Shown here: in pieces, positions 16,930 through 22,443 of the stretch
Position numbering within the stretch: position 1 is the stretch's first letter
How the letters are laid out: each line of letters begins with the position of its first letter
DNA from: an uncultured Nitrososphaera sp.
GTDB lineage: Archaea; Thermoproteota; Nitrososphaeria; Nitrososphaerales; Nitrososphaeraceae
Assembly: GCA_946480575.1 (NCBI GenBank)
Contig: CAMLKF010000027.1
Span: 1 to 23,752 of the forward strand
DNA: 23,752 nt
Reading direction: 5' to 3'
Made by a program: the position numbers and the translations under genes
The notes under the pieces: generated by a model
The model's database searches: none
What the model saw: the letters and a program-made list of their open reading frames with translations, nothing else
Told to the model about the DNA's origin: nothing

Positions 16930-17083
16930 ACAGGAGATCAAGATCGCCGCAATAGGTGCAACGCATCGATGAATAGTCTGACAGGCTACCGATAGGAGGC
17001 AGCCTATATCATTTTCTTATTGCACGAATAAAGAAGCTACACCCCAAGAAAAGAGGTCTCGGCTTTTTCTTTCTTTCTTTTTC
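16930..17083. other. Spacer between the secreted-protein pseudogene and the SDR gene, with a small hairpin
   Basis: No gene is visible. It holds the inverted repeat ATAGGAGGCAGCCTAT (16992-17007), closely similar to one after the enolase gene (23697-23713), and a pyrimidine-rich run before the SDR stop. Confidence 0.5.
17063..17083 (+). terminator. T-rich tract, possible terminator for plus-strand transcription
   Basis: CTTTTTCTTTCTTTCTTTTT on the plus strand fits the T-rich signals that end archaeal transcripts. It would stop any read-through from the decayed gene before it runs antisense into the SDR gene. Confidence 0.4.
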
Positions 17084-17779
17084 CTATATGTCAATTGATT
17101 GGCCATTTCTGTATCGGCTTTTATCAAATATCATTTCAACTATCTTTGCTGCTACCTGCTCGGGCTGGAGCATCCTGCCCTTGTTCTGCCAGTAGTAGTC
17201 AGGATCGACTTCCTGCATCCTTGTCGCCACCTCGCCGGGGCATATCACCATGACTCTGATATTATTGTGACCTGCAACTTCCCACGCAAGGCTTTCAGTC
17301 AGCCCCATCATGCCAAACTTGCTTGCACAGTAGGCTGACAGGTTCTCAAAGCCAGTCTTGCCGGCGCCTGAGCTGACGTTCACAATTGTGCCAGAGTTGT
17401 TGCGGATCATGTAGGGCAGGACAGCCTTTGAGCACAGAAAAGCGCTTTTCAGGTTGGAGTCGAGTGTTTCGTCCCATTCTTTTTCTGTAGTGTCGAGCAG
17501 GCTCTTGACGACTGCGATACCGGCATTGTTGACCAGTATGTCGATGTCCCCGAACATGCTCGCAGTCTTTTTTATGAGCGAATCCACTTGCGAAGAGATA
17601 CTGACGTCGCACCTGACCCCGAGCACGCTGGCATGAATTTGCTTGATCGCGTCCACTGTTTCGTCGATCTCCTGTTGCGTTCTTGAGCACACGACGACGT
17701 TCATTCCTCTTTTTGCAAGCAGGATGGCAGCTTCCCTTCCTATCCCTCTGCCGCTTCCTGTGACTATGACCGTCGCCAT
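17084..17779 (-). CDS. Short-chain dehydrogenase/reductase (SDR)
   Basis: Classical SDR of 231 residues. The cofactor turn TGSGRGIG is at 7-14, NNAG at 85-88, and the catalytic triad Ser138, Tyr151, Lys155 is intact (NVSSGAG and YCASK). An SR pair after strand 2 (VVVCSRT) suggests NADP(H) preference, which is inference. The substrate cannot be told; the family ranges from 3-oxoacyl-ACP reductases to sugar and alcohol dehydrogenases, and PGEVATRM is the usual C-terminal block. ATG 17779 lies about 26 nt downstream of a TATA-like box, so the message is probably leaderless. It stands alone, read toward the decayed gene. Confidence 0.9.
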   Translation of the reverse strand: MATVIVTGSGRGIGREAAILLAKRGMNVVVCSRTQQEIDETVDAIKQIHASVLGVRCDVSISSQVDSLIKKTASMFGDIDILVNNAGIAVVKSLLDTTEKEWDETLDSNLKSAFLCSKAVLPYMIRNNSGTIVNVSSGAGKTGFENLSAYCASKFGMMGLTESLAWEVAGHNNIRVMVICPGEVATRMQEVDPDYYWQNKGRMLQPEQVAAKIVEMIFDKSRYRNGQSIDI

Positions 17780-17798
17780 CTAGCGATTAAATGTAATT

Positions 17799-17812
17799 AG
17801 GCTTAAAATGCT
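17799..17812 (-). promoter_or_regulatory. TATA-like box of the SDR gene
   Basis: Minus-strand GCATTTTAAGCC is centred 26 nt upstream of ATG 17779, the spacing expected for a leaderless archaeal transcript. Confidence 0.5.
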
Positions 17813-17849
17813 TTGATGGCGCGCCAGCAGCAAGAACAACAACAATCTT

Positions 17850-17927
17850 CTAGCGTGCAATTTGGGCAGTCTCTTGGCGACTTGCCCTGCATTTCTGCGG
17901 CGTGCAGCCACAATCTGCGCACTTCAT
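17850..17927 (-). CDS. Very small Cys-rich protein (25 residues)
   Basis: ATG 17927 to TAG 17850 encodes MKCADCGCTPQKC followed by a basic, polar tail ending in IAR. Four cysteines in 11 residues (C3, C6, C8, C13) suggest a metal-binding knuckle. The strongest support is a TATA box centred about 28 nt before the ATG, in the same leaderless arrangement as neighbouring genes, and divergent from the promoter of the thioredoxin-like gene. I do not recognise a family and cannot exclude chance, since the frame is short. Confidence 0.42.
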   Translation of the reverse strand: MKCADCGCTPQKCRASRQETAQIAR

Positions 17928-17948
17928 GATACAGAAAAGGCGTCTAAG

Positions 17949-17961
17949 TGATAAAAATCTA
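17949..17961 (-). promoter_or_regulatory. TATA box, minus side of a divergent promoter pair
   Basis: Minus-strand AGATTTTTATC lies about 28 nt before ATG 17927. It is only about 12 bp from the plus-strand TATA box at 17963-17973, so TBP could bind only one side at a time. Confidence 0.5.
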
Positions 17962-17962
17962 A

Positions 17963-17973
17963 CAATTATATCC
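17963..17973 (+). promoter_or_regulatory. TATA box of the thioredoxin-like gene
   Basis: CAATTATATCC predicts transcription from about 17994, six bases before ATG 18000. This supports ATG 18000 over TTG 17985 as the start of the gene. Confidence 0.55.
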
Positions 17974-17999
17974 CGTCTTCCCCCTTGCAAGATGCGGCA

Positions 18000-19001
18000 A
18001 TGGACATTATCCCAGCAACTCCGGCCCCTGAGTTCAAAGAGGTCACCGGATGGGCTAACAGCAAGTCGCTTTCGATAAAGGGCCTGAAGGGAAAGGTGGT
18101 GGTGCTGGATTGCTGGACATACACCTGCATTTTCTGCCTCCGCACTATCCCTATCATGAGGCGCCTGCAGCAAAAATACGGCAAGTACGGCTTGCAGGTG
18201 GTTCAGGCGCATTCTGCCGAATACCACTTTGCGACCGACCATGCAAACATCAAGCGTGCACTGGCAAGATACAGCGTGACCGAGCCTGTCGCGTTTGACA
18301 CTGCCAACAAGACGTGGGAAGCCTACGGCAACATGTACTGGCCCAAGCACATCCTTGTCGATCACAACGGATTTGTGCGATACGAGCACGCCGGCTATGG
18401 CGGCATTGAGGATTTTGAAGAAATTGTTGTTGAATTGCTTGAAGAAGCAGGGAAAAAGCCTGCCGAGGAAAAAGAGCAGAACAACCCACATGACGAGATC
18501 TATGACACGTATGGCATGCACTTTTACGGGATGGCGCCAGAGATATGCGTCGGATATTCGCGCCTGCGCCGGTTTGGCAACAACCAAACCCTCAAGCCTG
18601 ACGCGCCAAACATCGTGATCGACCATGGCTCGCACGACCTAAACGTCGTGTACCTCCGCGGCAAGTGGATATGGCAGCGCGAAGGCGTTCAGTATTCGCC
18701 GGGCGGCAAGGAGCAGAACCCGGCTGTGATAATGAACTACAACGCTGCCAAGAGGGTGCACTGCATCATAGGCACGTCTGACGGTAGACCGGGCAAGGTA
18801 GAGATAAAGCTTGACGGCAACTATCTGACAAAGGAGCAGCTGGGCAGAGACGCCAAGCTTGAAGGCAACGGTGTAAGCATTGCCACCATTGATTGGCCAT
18901 TTATACACAACCTGGCCAAGACGGACGAGCCCGAAACGCATGAGATAGAGATAATACCGCGCTCTGACAATTTCGTGTTCTATACGTTTGTCTTTGGATA
19001 A
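18000..19001 (+). CDS. Thioredoxin-like protein with DipZ-type C-terminal domain
   Basis: Two-domain redox protein of 333 residues. The N-terminal part is a TlpA/DipZ-like thioredoxin fold: APEF start, then VVVLDCWTYTCIFCLRTIP with the CIFC redox pair at 43-46, AEYHFATDHANIKRAL and ANKTWEAYGNMYWPKHILVD. After an acidic linker rich in Glu and Lys (EEAGKKPAEEKEQ), a second domain starts at about 180 with MAPEICVGYSRLRRFG, matching the carbohydrate-module-like domain that follows thioredoxin in DipZ proteins. There is no signal peptide or membrane anchor, unlike bacterial DipZ, so it should be cytosolic. The peroxiredoxin gene begins 38 nt after it, so it may supply reducing power to that enzyme; that is inference. 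Confidence 0.85.
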   Translation: MDIIPATPAPEFKEVTGWANSKSLSIKGLKGKVVVLDCWTYTCIFCLRTIPIMRRLQQKYGKYGLQVVQAHSAEYHFATDHANIKRALARYSVTEPVAFDTANKTWEAYGNMYWPKHILVDHNGFVRYEHAGYGGIEDFEEIVVELLEEAGKKPAEEKEQNNPHDEIYDTYGMHFYGMAPEICVGYSRLRRFGNNQTLKPDAPNIVIDHGSHDLNVVYLRGKWIWQREGVQYSPGGKEQNPAVIMNYNAAKRVHCIIGTSDGRPGKVEIKLDGNYLTKEQLGRDAKLEGNGVSIATIDWPFIHNLAKTDEPETHEIEIIPRSDNFVFYTFVFG

Positions 19002-19005
19002 GTAA

Positions 19006-19017
19006 GTTTTTTTATCC
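19006..19017 (+). promoter_or_regulatory. TATA box of the peroxiredoxin gene
   Basis: GTTTTTTTATCC, about 28 nt upstream of ATG 19040, suggests a separate, leaderless transcript from the thioredoxin-like gene before it. Confidence 0.45.
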
Positions 19018-19039
19018 GTACCACGCCGGTTTTCTCTTG

Positions 19040-19519
19040 ATGGAAGAAAAGCAAGTAGAGCTTGCCGAAGGGGCAGCTGCACCAGATTTTACCATGAGGG
19101 ACAAGGACGGCAGAGGTACGAAACTGTCAGAGCTCCGCGGCAAAAAGGACGTAGTTGTCTACTTTTATCCCAAGGATTTCACGCCCGGCTGTACAATAGA
19201 GGCTACAGAATTTACCCGCGACTACAAAAAGTTCAGGGACGCAGGCATCGAGATAGTGGGTATTAGCCCCGACGACGAAGAGTCGCACCAAAAGTTCCGG
19301 GACAAGATGGGTATACCCTACCTGCTTGTTGCAGACACTGAAAATGAAACATCAAAAAAGTATGGCGTCTATGGTCTAAAGAGCTTTATGGGCAGGGAAT
19401 ACATGGGCGTCAATCGATCTACCTTTCTTGTTGACAAGTCGGGCAAAATAGTCAAGGTCTTCAAGAAGGTCAAGCCTGCGGGCCACAGCCAAGAAGTGCT
19501 GCAAGCTCTGCGGGGCTAG
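19040..19519 (+). CDS. bcp: Peroxiredoxin, Bcp/PrxQ type, single cysteine
   Basis: Thiol peroxidase that reduces hydrogen peroxide and organic hydroperoxides. Family blocks: APDFTMRDKDG, VVVYFYPKDFTPGCTIEA with the peroxidatic cysteine, and GVNRSTFLVDKSGKIVKVF. The usual PrxQ resolving cysteine five residues later (GCTxEAC) is a threonine here, and the 159-residue protein has no other cysteine, so it must work as a one-cysteine enzyme that is resolved by an outside thiol. ATG 19040 fits better than the preceding TTG 19037 because of the TATA spacing. The stop lies 2 bp from the stop of the convergent winged-helix gene. Confidence 0.93.
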   Translation: MEEKQVELAEGAAAPDFTMRDKDGRGTKLSELRGKKDVVVYFYPKDFTPGCTIEATEFTRDYKKFRDAGIEIVGISPDDEESHQKFRDKMGIPYLLVADTENETSKKYGVYGLKSFMGREYMGVNRSTFLVDKSGKIVKVFKKVKPAGHSQEVLQALRG

Positions 19520-19521
19520 GG

Positions 19522-19875
19522 CTAGGGTTGCCTGTCAAATGCGTAAAAGTCGGACATCGGGTCTATCCTATGGCTGTTTATGACAAGACCGATGAGCGAC
19601 CTTATCTCGTCGCAGCGCTCGATAAATCGCGTGCCCTTTTCAGTCGTGCGGTAAATGTTGGGCCTGTCAATGTCCTGAGCCTTGGCAAGCAGGTTGTGGG
19701 CAAGCAGTGCCGAAAAATAGTTCTCCACCTGCGTGCTGCTGATGTTCGCCTTGTACACTATGTGCGTCTTTGTGGCGCCAGCGCACATGGCAGACACAAG
19801 AATATCACAAACTATGTCGACCATGCTTCCACGGCGCTCGGTCCTTGGCGCGTAATATGTATATCTATTATCCAC
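19522..19875 (-). CDS. Winged helix-turn-helix transcriptional regulator, archaeal type
   Basis: A 117-residue DNA-binding protein of the small archaeal winged-helix group that is very common in thaumarchaea. Pattern: RRGSMVDIVCDIL (helix 1), GATKTHIVYKANISSTQVENYFSALLAHNLLA (helix-turn-helix; shown here by its ends KTHIVYKANIS and NLLA), then the wing YRTTEKGTRFIE and a C-terminal helix. The start could be GTG 19875 or ATG 19824 (MVDIVCDIL); the RR pair before helix 1 is normally kept in the family, so I used the longer one. It ends 2 bp from the convergent peroxiredoxin gene. The target is unknown; adjacent redox genes are possible targets by location only. Confidence 0.82.
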   Translation of the reverse strand: MDNRYTYYAPRTERRGSMVDIVCDILVSAMCAGATKTHIVYKANISSTQVENYFSALLAHNLLAKAQDIDRPNIYRTTEKGTRFIERCDEIRSLIGLVINSHRIDPMSDFYAFDRQP

Positions 19876-19919
19876 GAAAATTCTTCAGATTCTGCTTACG
19901 TAATAGATGCACATCCAAC

Positions 19920-19933
19920 TAGATTATATAGAG
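19920..19933 (-). promoter_or_regulatory. TATA box of the winged-helix gene
   Basis: Minus-strand CTCTATATAATCT sits between the two minus-strand genes, close to the stop of the ferritin-like gene. Transcription would begin at about 19900, leaving a 25-nt leader before GTG 19875. Confidence 0.5.
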
Positions 19934-19936
19934 ATT

Positions 19937-20362
19937 CTACTGTTTGCCGGACGACTCGACAAGCTCCGACAGGTGCCCAAGTATCCTCATGTGGTGCTCC
20001 TCGTCAACACTTATGCTCTTTAGCAGGGCGGCGGTTTCTGGATCGTCAGATGCCATCTCGGCGCACCTGAGCAAAATGTCGCGCGACTTCATTTCGTCCT
20101 TGATTGATTCTGCGATGCCCTTTTTAGTCAGGCTCGCGCTGCCAGTCGCGCCCTCCGTATCAGCCATTATCCTTGAAATGTACTCTATGTGGCGAAGACC
20201 GTCTGTCAGGAGCGTGCGCAGGTAGCTTCTGACAAGGTTGTTTTCCACCGTTGTCAGCACTGACATGTAGTGCATTAGCTCTTTCACCTCTGCGTCATGC
20301 TGGGCCTTGAGAAGAGAGTAGAGCTTTTGCCTGCGCTCCAGCTGCTTTAGCCGAGAATCCAT
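19937..20362 (-). CDS. Ferritin-like (rubrerythrin-type fold) protein
   Basis: A 141-residue all-helical protein with a ferritin-like carboxylate pattern. ExxH motifs are at E28-x2-H31 (KELMH) and E121-x2-H124 (DEEHHM), with H58/E60 (RHIEY) and E90 (KDEMK) between them, as expected for a four-helix bundle holding two metals. It has no rubredoxin domain. The role could be iron handling, peroxide removal or another diiron chemistry; the sequence does not decide. ATG 20362 is preceded by a TATA box centred about 29 nt upstream, so it is likely leaderless and transcribed alone. Confidence 0.75.
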   Translation of the reverse strand: MDSRLKQLERRQKLYSLLKAQHDAEVKELMHYMSVLTTVENNLVRSYLRTLLTDGLRHIEYISRIMADTEGATGSASLTKKGIAESIKDEMKSRDILLRCAEMASDDPETAALLKSISVDEEHHMRILGHLSELVESSGKQ

Positions 20363-20384
20363 CCTGATGGTTTTTCTCCCTTAC

Positions 20385-20399
20385 CAAGATAAAAGTTTG
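20385..20399 (-). promoter_or_regulatory. TATA box of the ferritin-like gene
   Basis: Minus-strand CAAACTTTTATCTTG predicts transcription from about 20365, directly in front of ATG 20362. It is about 12 bp from the plus-strand TATA box at 20401, forming a second tight divergent promoter pair. Confidence 0.5.
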
Positions 20400-20400
20400 T

Positions 20401-20413
20401 ACGTTTAAATAAC
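20401..20413 (+). promoter_or_regulatory. TATA box of the small zinc-binding-type gene
   Basis: ACGTTTAAATAAC is centred about 29 nt before TTG 20436, the spacing seen for other leaderless starts in this window. Confidence 0.5.
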
Positions 20414-20435
20414 TTCCCCGGCATCACTTGGGTGT

Positions 20436-20567
20436 TTGTCGGCTGCATCGTACAGCATTTGCGATTGTCCCTGCCACAAAAAATACGGCGACAAGTCGAT
20501 ATGCGGCAAGTGCATCGACAGGCACAAGACGTCGCCTTATTACCATATCCTGAAAAAGTTCGACTAG
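20436..20567 (+). CDS. Small Cys-rich zinc-binding-type protein (43 residues)
   Basis: TTG 20436 to TAG 20567 encodes a short protein with a clear metal-site pattern: C9-x-C11-x-C13-H14 (ICDCPCHKKYGDKS), then C23-x2-C26 and H30 (ICGKCIDRHK), ending SPYYHILKKFD. Five cysteines and several histidines in 43 residues, a CxxC pair and a basic spacer suggest a single zinc-ribbon or knuckle. No ATG is available in frame; TTG follows a TATA box by about 29 nt, so the message is likely leaderless. The frame is easy to miss because of its size and start codon. I have no sure family; such small zinc-finger proteins are frequent in thaumarchaea. It could bind nucleic acid or a protein partner. Confidence 0.68.
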   Translation: MSAASYSICDCPCHKKYGDKSICGKCIDRHKTSPYYHILKKFD

Positions 20568-20611
20568 CGCGACAGGACTTGGCAGGTCATATTCTGGCAG
20601 CCTCCGTAGCA

Positions 20612-20624
20612 TTCAAATAAAATC
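20612..20624 (+). promoter_or_regulatory. TATA box of the beta-propeller gene
   Basis: TTCAAATAAAATC is centred 25 nt before GTG 20643, which supports GTG as a leaderless start. Confidence 0.5.
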
Positions 20625-20642
20625 AGCGCGTATCTAGAGGGC

Positions 20643-21932
20643 GTGAGAGTTCTTGCCACAGTGATAATAGCTGTATCGATGGTCGTAGCTGGCGTATCTT
20701 TTGCCCTTGCATCGCCCTACTTCCAAGGTATATCTGCGCAGTTTTCCAATCACGCTCCAACCAACCTGGCAGCCGGCTTGCCACTATCATCAAATGAGTT
20801 GCCGGTCAGCTTTGGAAACGTGACGAACCTGACTGAGAACTCGCAGGATTCAGTTTACGGTCAGGTCGCCGCGTCAGACGACAACATGTATGTGGTATGG
20901 CAAGACTCTGTCGTTCCATCAAGCAACTACGGCAGCGGCAGAAACTATGACATTTTTGTGAAAAAGAGTAGTGACGGTGGAGAGACCTTTGAGGAGTCTC
21001 TCAACCTAAGCGCCAATCCCGGCTTTTCAGAGCACCCCCAGATATCCGCCTACAATAATAATGTGTACGTCGTGTGGGCTGACGATACCTCCGGGAACAG
21101 AGAAGTGCTTTTTGCAAAAAGCGACGACGATGGAAGCACTTTTGGAGATGCGACACGCCTGAGCAACAACCCCTCAGACTCGTTCAACCCAGAGATAGCC
21201 GTTTCTGGAAGCAACGTTTACGTCGTTTGGCTAGACGAGGACGATGAGGGCAGCAGGATAATGTTTATGGCAAGCGCCGACGGCGGCGAGACCTTTGGCA
21301 GGGCAATGGTCATCAGCGACAGGGCCAATAGCGCGTCCCTTGCCAAGATTGCGGCATATGCAGAGAGCGCGTATATCACATGGAACTTGGTGAACGACGA
21401 AATGGAGAACGGCCTGTTCTTTGTGAAAAGTTCAGACGGTGGAGAGACCTTTGGAGACATTATCAAACTGAACCGCCAAAACAATTTCGGCGAGCCCCAG
21501 ATAGTGGCATACAATGACACTGTCCAAGTCGTGTCAGGCGGCCTCGACTCGGTCGAAGTAAACGGCCTGTTCTTTGCAAAGAGCACCGACGGCGGCGAGA
21601 CCTTTACCTCGGGCGCAGTCGACGGCAACGGCATGTTCGTAAACCCGCTCAACGTAGAGCCGGCAATCGACGGCAGCGCCACCAACATGCTGCTGTACAT
21701 TGCAGGGCAGGTCTTTGTTTCAGGCAACGAAGAAATCCTCCTGCTGGCCTTGGATGGCAGCGGCGACGAAGGCGCGCTCAAGCCCATAGGCATAGTCAAC
21801 CTGAGCAACAACAAAGACATTTCCGAATGCCCTTCGATAGCGATATCCGGCGACAGCATCTATGTCGTGTGGGAAGACCTCACCCCGGGCAACCACGAGA
21901 TACTGTACACAAAGGGCACAAGGGTTTTGTAG
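20643..21932 (+). CDS. Secreted BNR/Asp-box beta-propeller (sialidase-like) protein
   Basis: Exported protein of 429 residues. Residues 1-24 form a signal peptide (VIIAVSMVVAGVSFALAS). The rest is a propeller: five Asp-boxes of the form S-x-D-x-G-x-T-F end at F116, F167, F218, F270 and F321, spaced 51, 51, 52 and 51 residues. Each is preceded by a VYVVWxD-type strand, and the last blade ends IYVVWEDLTPGNHEILYTKG without an Asp-box. The boxes are also nearly identical in DNA (GACGGTGGAGAGACCTTT and close variants), so the repeats are fairly young or kept alike. Sialidase catalytic residues are not evident, so binding or a surface role is more likely than hydrolysis. The stop is the first of five TAG codons in a row. 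Confidence 0.88.
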   Translation: MRVLATVIIAVSMVVAGVSFALASPYFQGISAQFSNHAPTNLAAGLPLSSNELPVSFGNVTNLTENSQDSVYGQVAASDDNMYVVWQDSVVPSSNYGSGRNYDIFVKKSSDGGETFEESLNLSANPGFSEHPQISAYNNNVYVVWADDTSGNREVLFAKSDDDGSTFGDATRLSNNPSDSFNPEIAVSGSNVYVVWLDEDDEGSRIMFMASADGGETFGRAMVISDRANSASLAKIAAYAESAYITWNLVNDEMENGLFFVKSSDGGETFGDIIKLNRQNNFGEPQIVAYNDTVQVVSGGLDSVEVNGLFFAKSTDGGETFTSGAVDGNGMFVNPLNVEPAIDGSATNMLLYIAGQVFVSGNEEILLLALDGSGDEGALKPIGIVNLSNNKDISECPSIAISGDSIYVVWEDLTPGNHEILYTKGTRVL

Positions 21933-21944
21933 TAGTAGTAGTAG
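21930..21944 (+). repeat. (TAG)5: five stop codons in tandem
   Basis: The propeller gene ends with five consecutive in-frame TAG codons followed by a purine-rich run. The repeat would ensure termination even with read-through, but may simply be a trinucleotide expansion. Confidence 0.75.
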
Positions 21945-21960
21945 AAGAAAAGAAGAAAGG
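21945..21960 (-). terminator. T-rich tract after the tRNA gene (minus strand)
   Basis: Read on the minus strand, the sequence just after the tRNA is CCTTTCTTCTTTTCTT, the type of T-rich run that ends archaeal tRNA transcripts. Confidence 0.45.
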
Positions 21961-22045
21961 TGCGGGAGGTGGGATTTGAACCCACGAACCCCTAAGGGAT
22001 AAGAGCCTCAGTCTTACGCCTTTGGCCAAGCTGGGCGACTCCCGC
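21961..22045 (-). tRNA. tRNA-Leu (anticodon GAG)
   Basis: 85-nt class II tRNA. Acceptor stem GCGGGAG pairs with CTCCCGC, followed by discriminator A. The T arm is GTGGG-TTCAAAT-CCCAC. The anticodon stem TAAGA/TCTTA encloses the loop CTGAGGC, giving anticodon GAG for CUC/CUU leucine codons. The long variable arm TCCCTTAGGGG is diagnostic for Leu or Ser. CCA is not encoded and no intron is present. Confidence 0.95.
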
Positions 22046-22107
22046 ACACGTGCTGCTACTATAACACGCTTTCACCGCACTAATTTGAATATTCCGTGAT
22101 GACAATG

Positions 22108-22119
22108 GTTTTTATAATG
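22108..22119 (+). promoter_or_regulatory. TATA box of rpo10
   Basis: GTTTTTATAATG predicts transcription from about 22139, nine bases before ATG 22148, near a GGAG that lies 8 nt from the ATG. Confidence 0.5.
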
Positions 22120-22147
22120 CCCGCACACATTGACAGGAGCAGAATAT

Positions 22148-22384
22148 ATGCTCATACCGGTGCGCTGTTTTACCTGCGGCAACCTGATTGCAGACAAGTA
22201 CGGCGAGTACCAAAACAGGGTCAAGGCAGGCGAAGACCCGGCAAAAGTCATGGACTCGCTGGACGTCAAGCGGTACTGCTGCAGAAGGATGTTTATAGCG
22301 AGCGTTGAGACCATCTATCAGATAATTCCCTACTACGAGGCTCTCAGGCGGCGCATGTCTGAGATCCAATCTGAAATAGAATAA
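22148..22384 (+). CDS. rpoN: DNA-directed RNA polymerase subunit N (Rpo10)
   Basis: Small zinc-binding subunit of archaeal RNA polymerase, homologue of eukaryotic Rpb10, needed for assembly of the Rpo3/Rpo11 platform. The 78 residues begin [14 protein letters not shown] and hold the zinc ligands C7, C10, C44 and C45 (RCFTCG and RYCCRRM), the atypical CxxC...CC arrangement of the family. ATG 22148 matches the family start exactly; an upstream frame from 22130 would add six residues. The enolase gene follows by 59 nt, the common archaeal rpoN - eno order. This is not the bacterial sigma-54 factor of the same gene name. Confidence 0.96.
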   Translation: MLIPVRCFTCGNLIADKYGEYQNRVKAGEDPAKVMDSLDVKRYCCRRMFIASVETIYQIIPYYEALRRRMSEIQSEIE

Positions 22385-22406
22385 AAACCGGACAAATATT
22401 AAACAA

Positions 22407-22419
22407 GTAATAAATAACG
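22407..22419 (+). promoter_or_regulatory. TATA-like box of the enolase gene
   Basis: GTAATAAATAACG lies 31 nt before ATG 22444, so enolase may have its own start in addition to read-through from rpo10. Confidence 0.4.
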
Positions 22420-22443
22420 TCGGCATCAGACGGTTCATCATAA

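Noticed and set aside
17850..18635. Long minus-strand open frame (261 codons) opposite the thioredoxin-like gene
   Set aside because: It is antisense to a well-supported gene with conserved motifs and shows no family pattern; only its last 25 codons, from ATG 17927, are considered as a separate small gene.
22056..22067. TATA-like GTTATAGTAG as the tRNA-Leu promoter
   Set aside because: It is too close: a 26-nt spacing would start transcription inside the tRNA. A box further upstream (about 22080-22090) is more suitable but weak.
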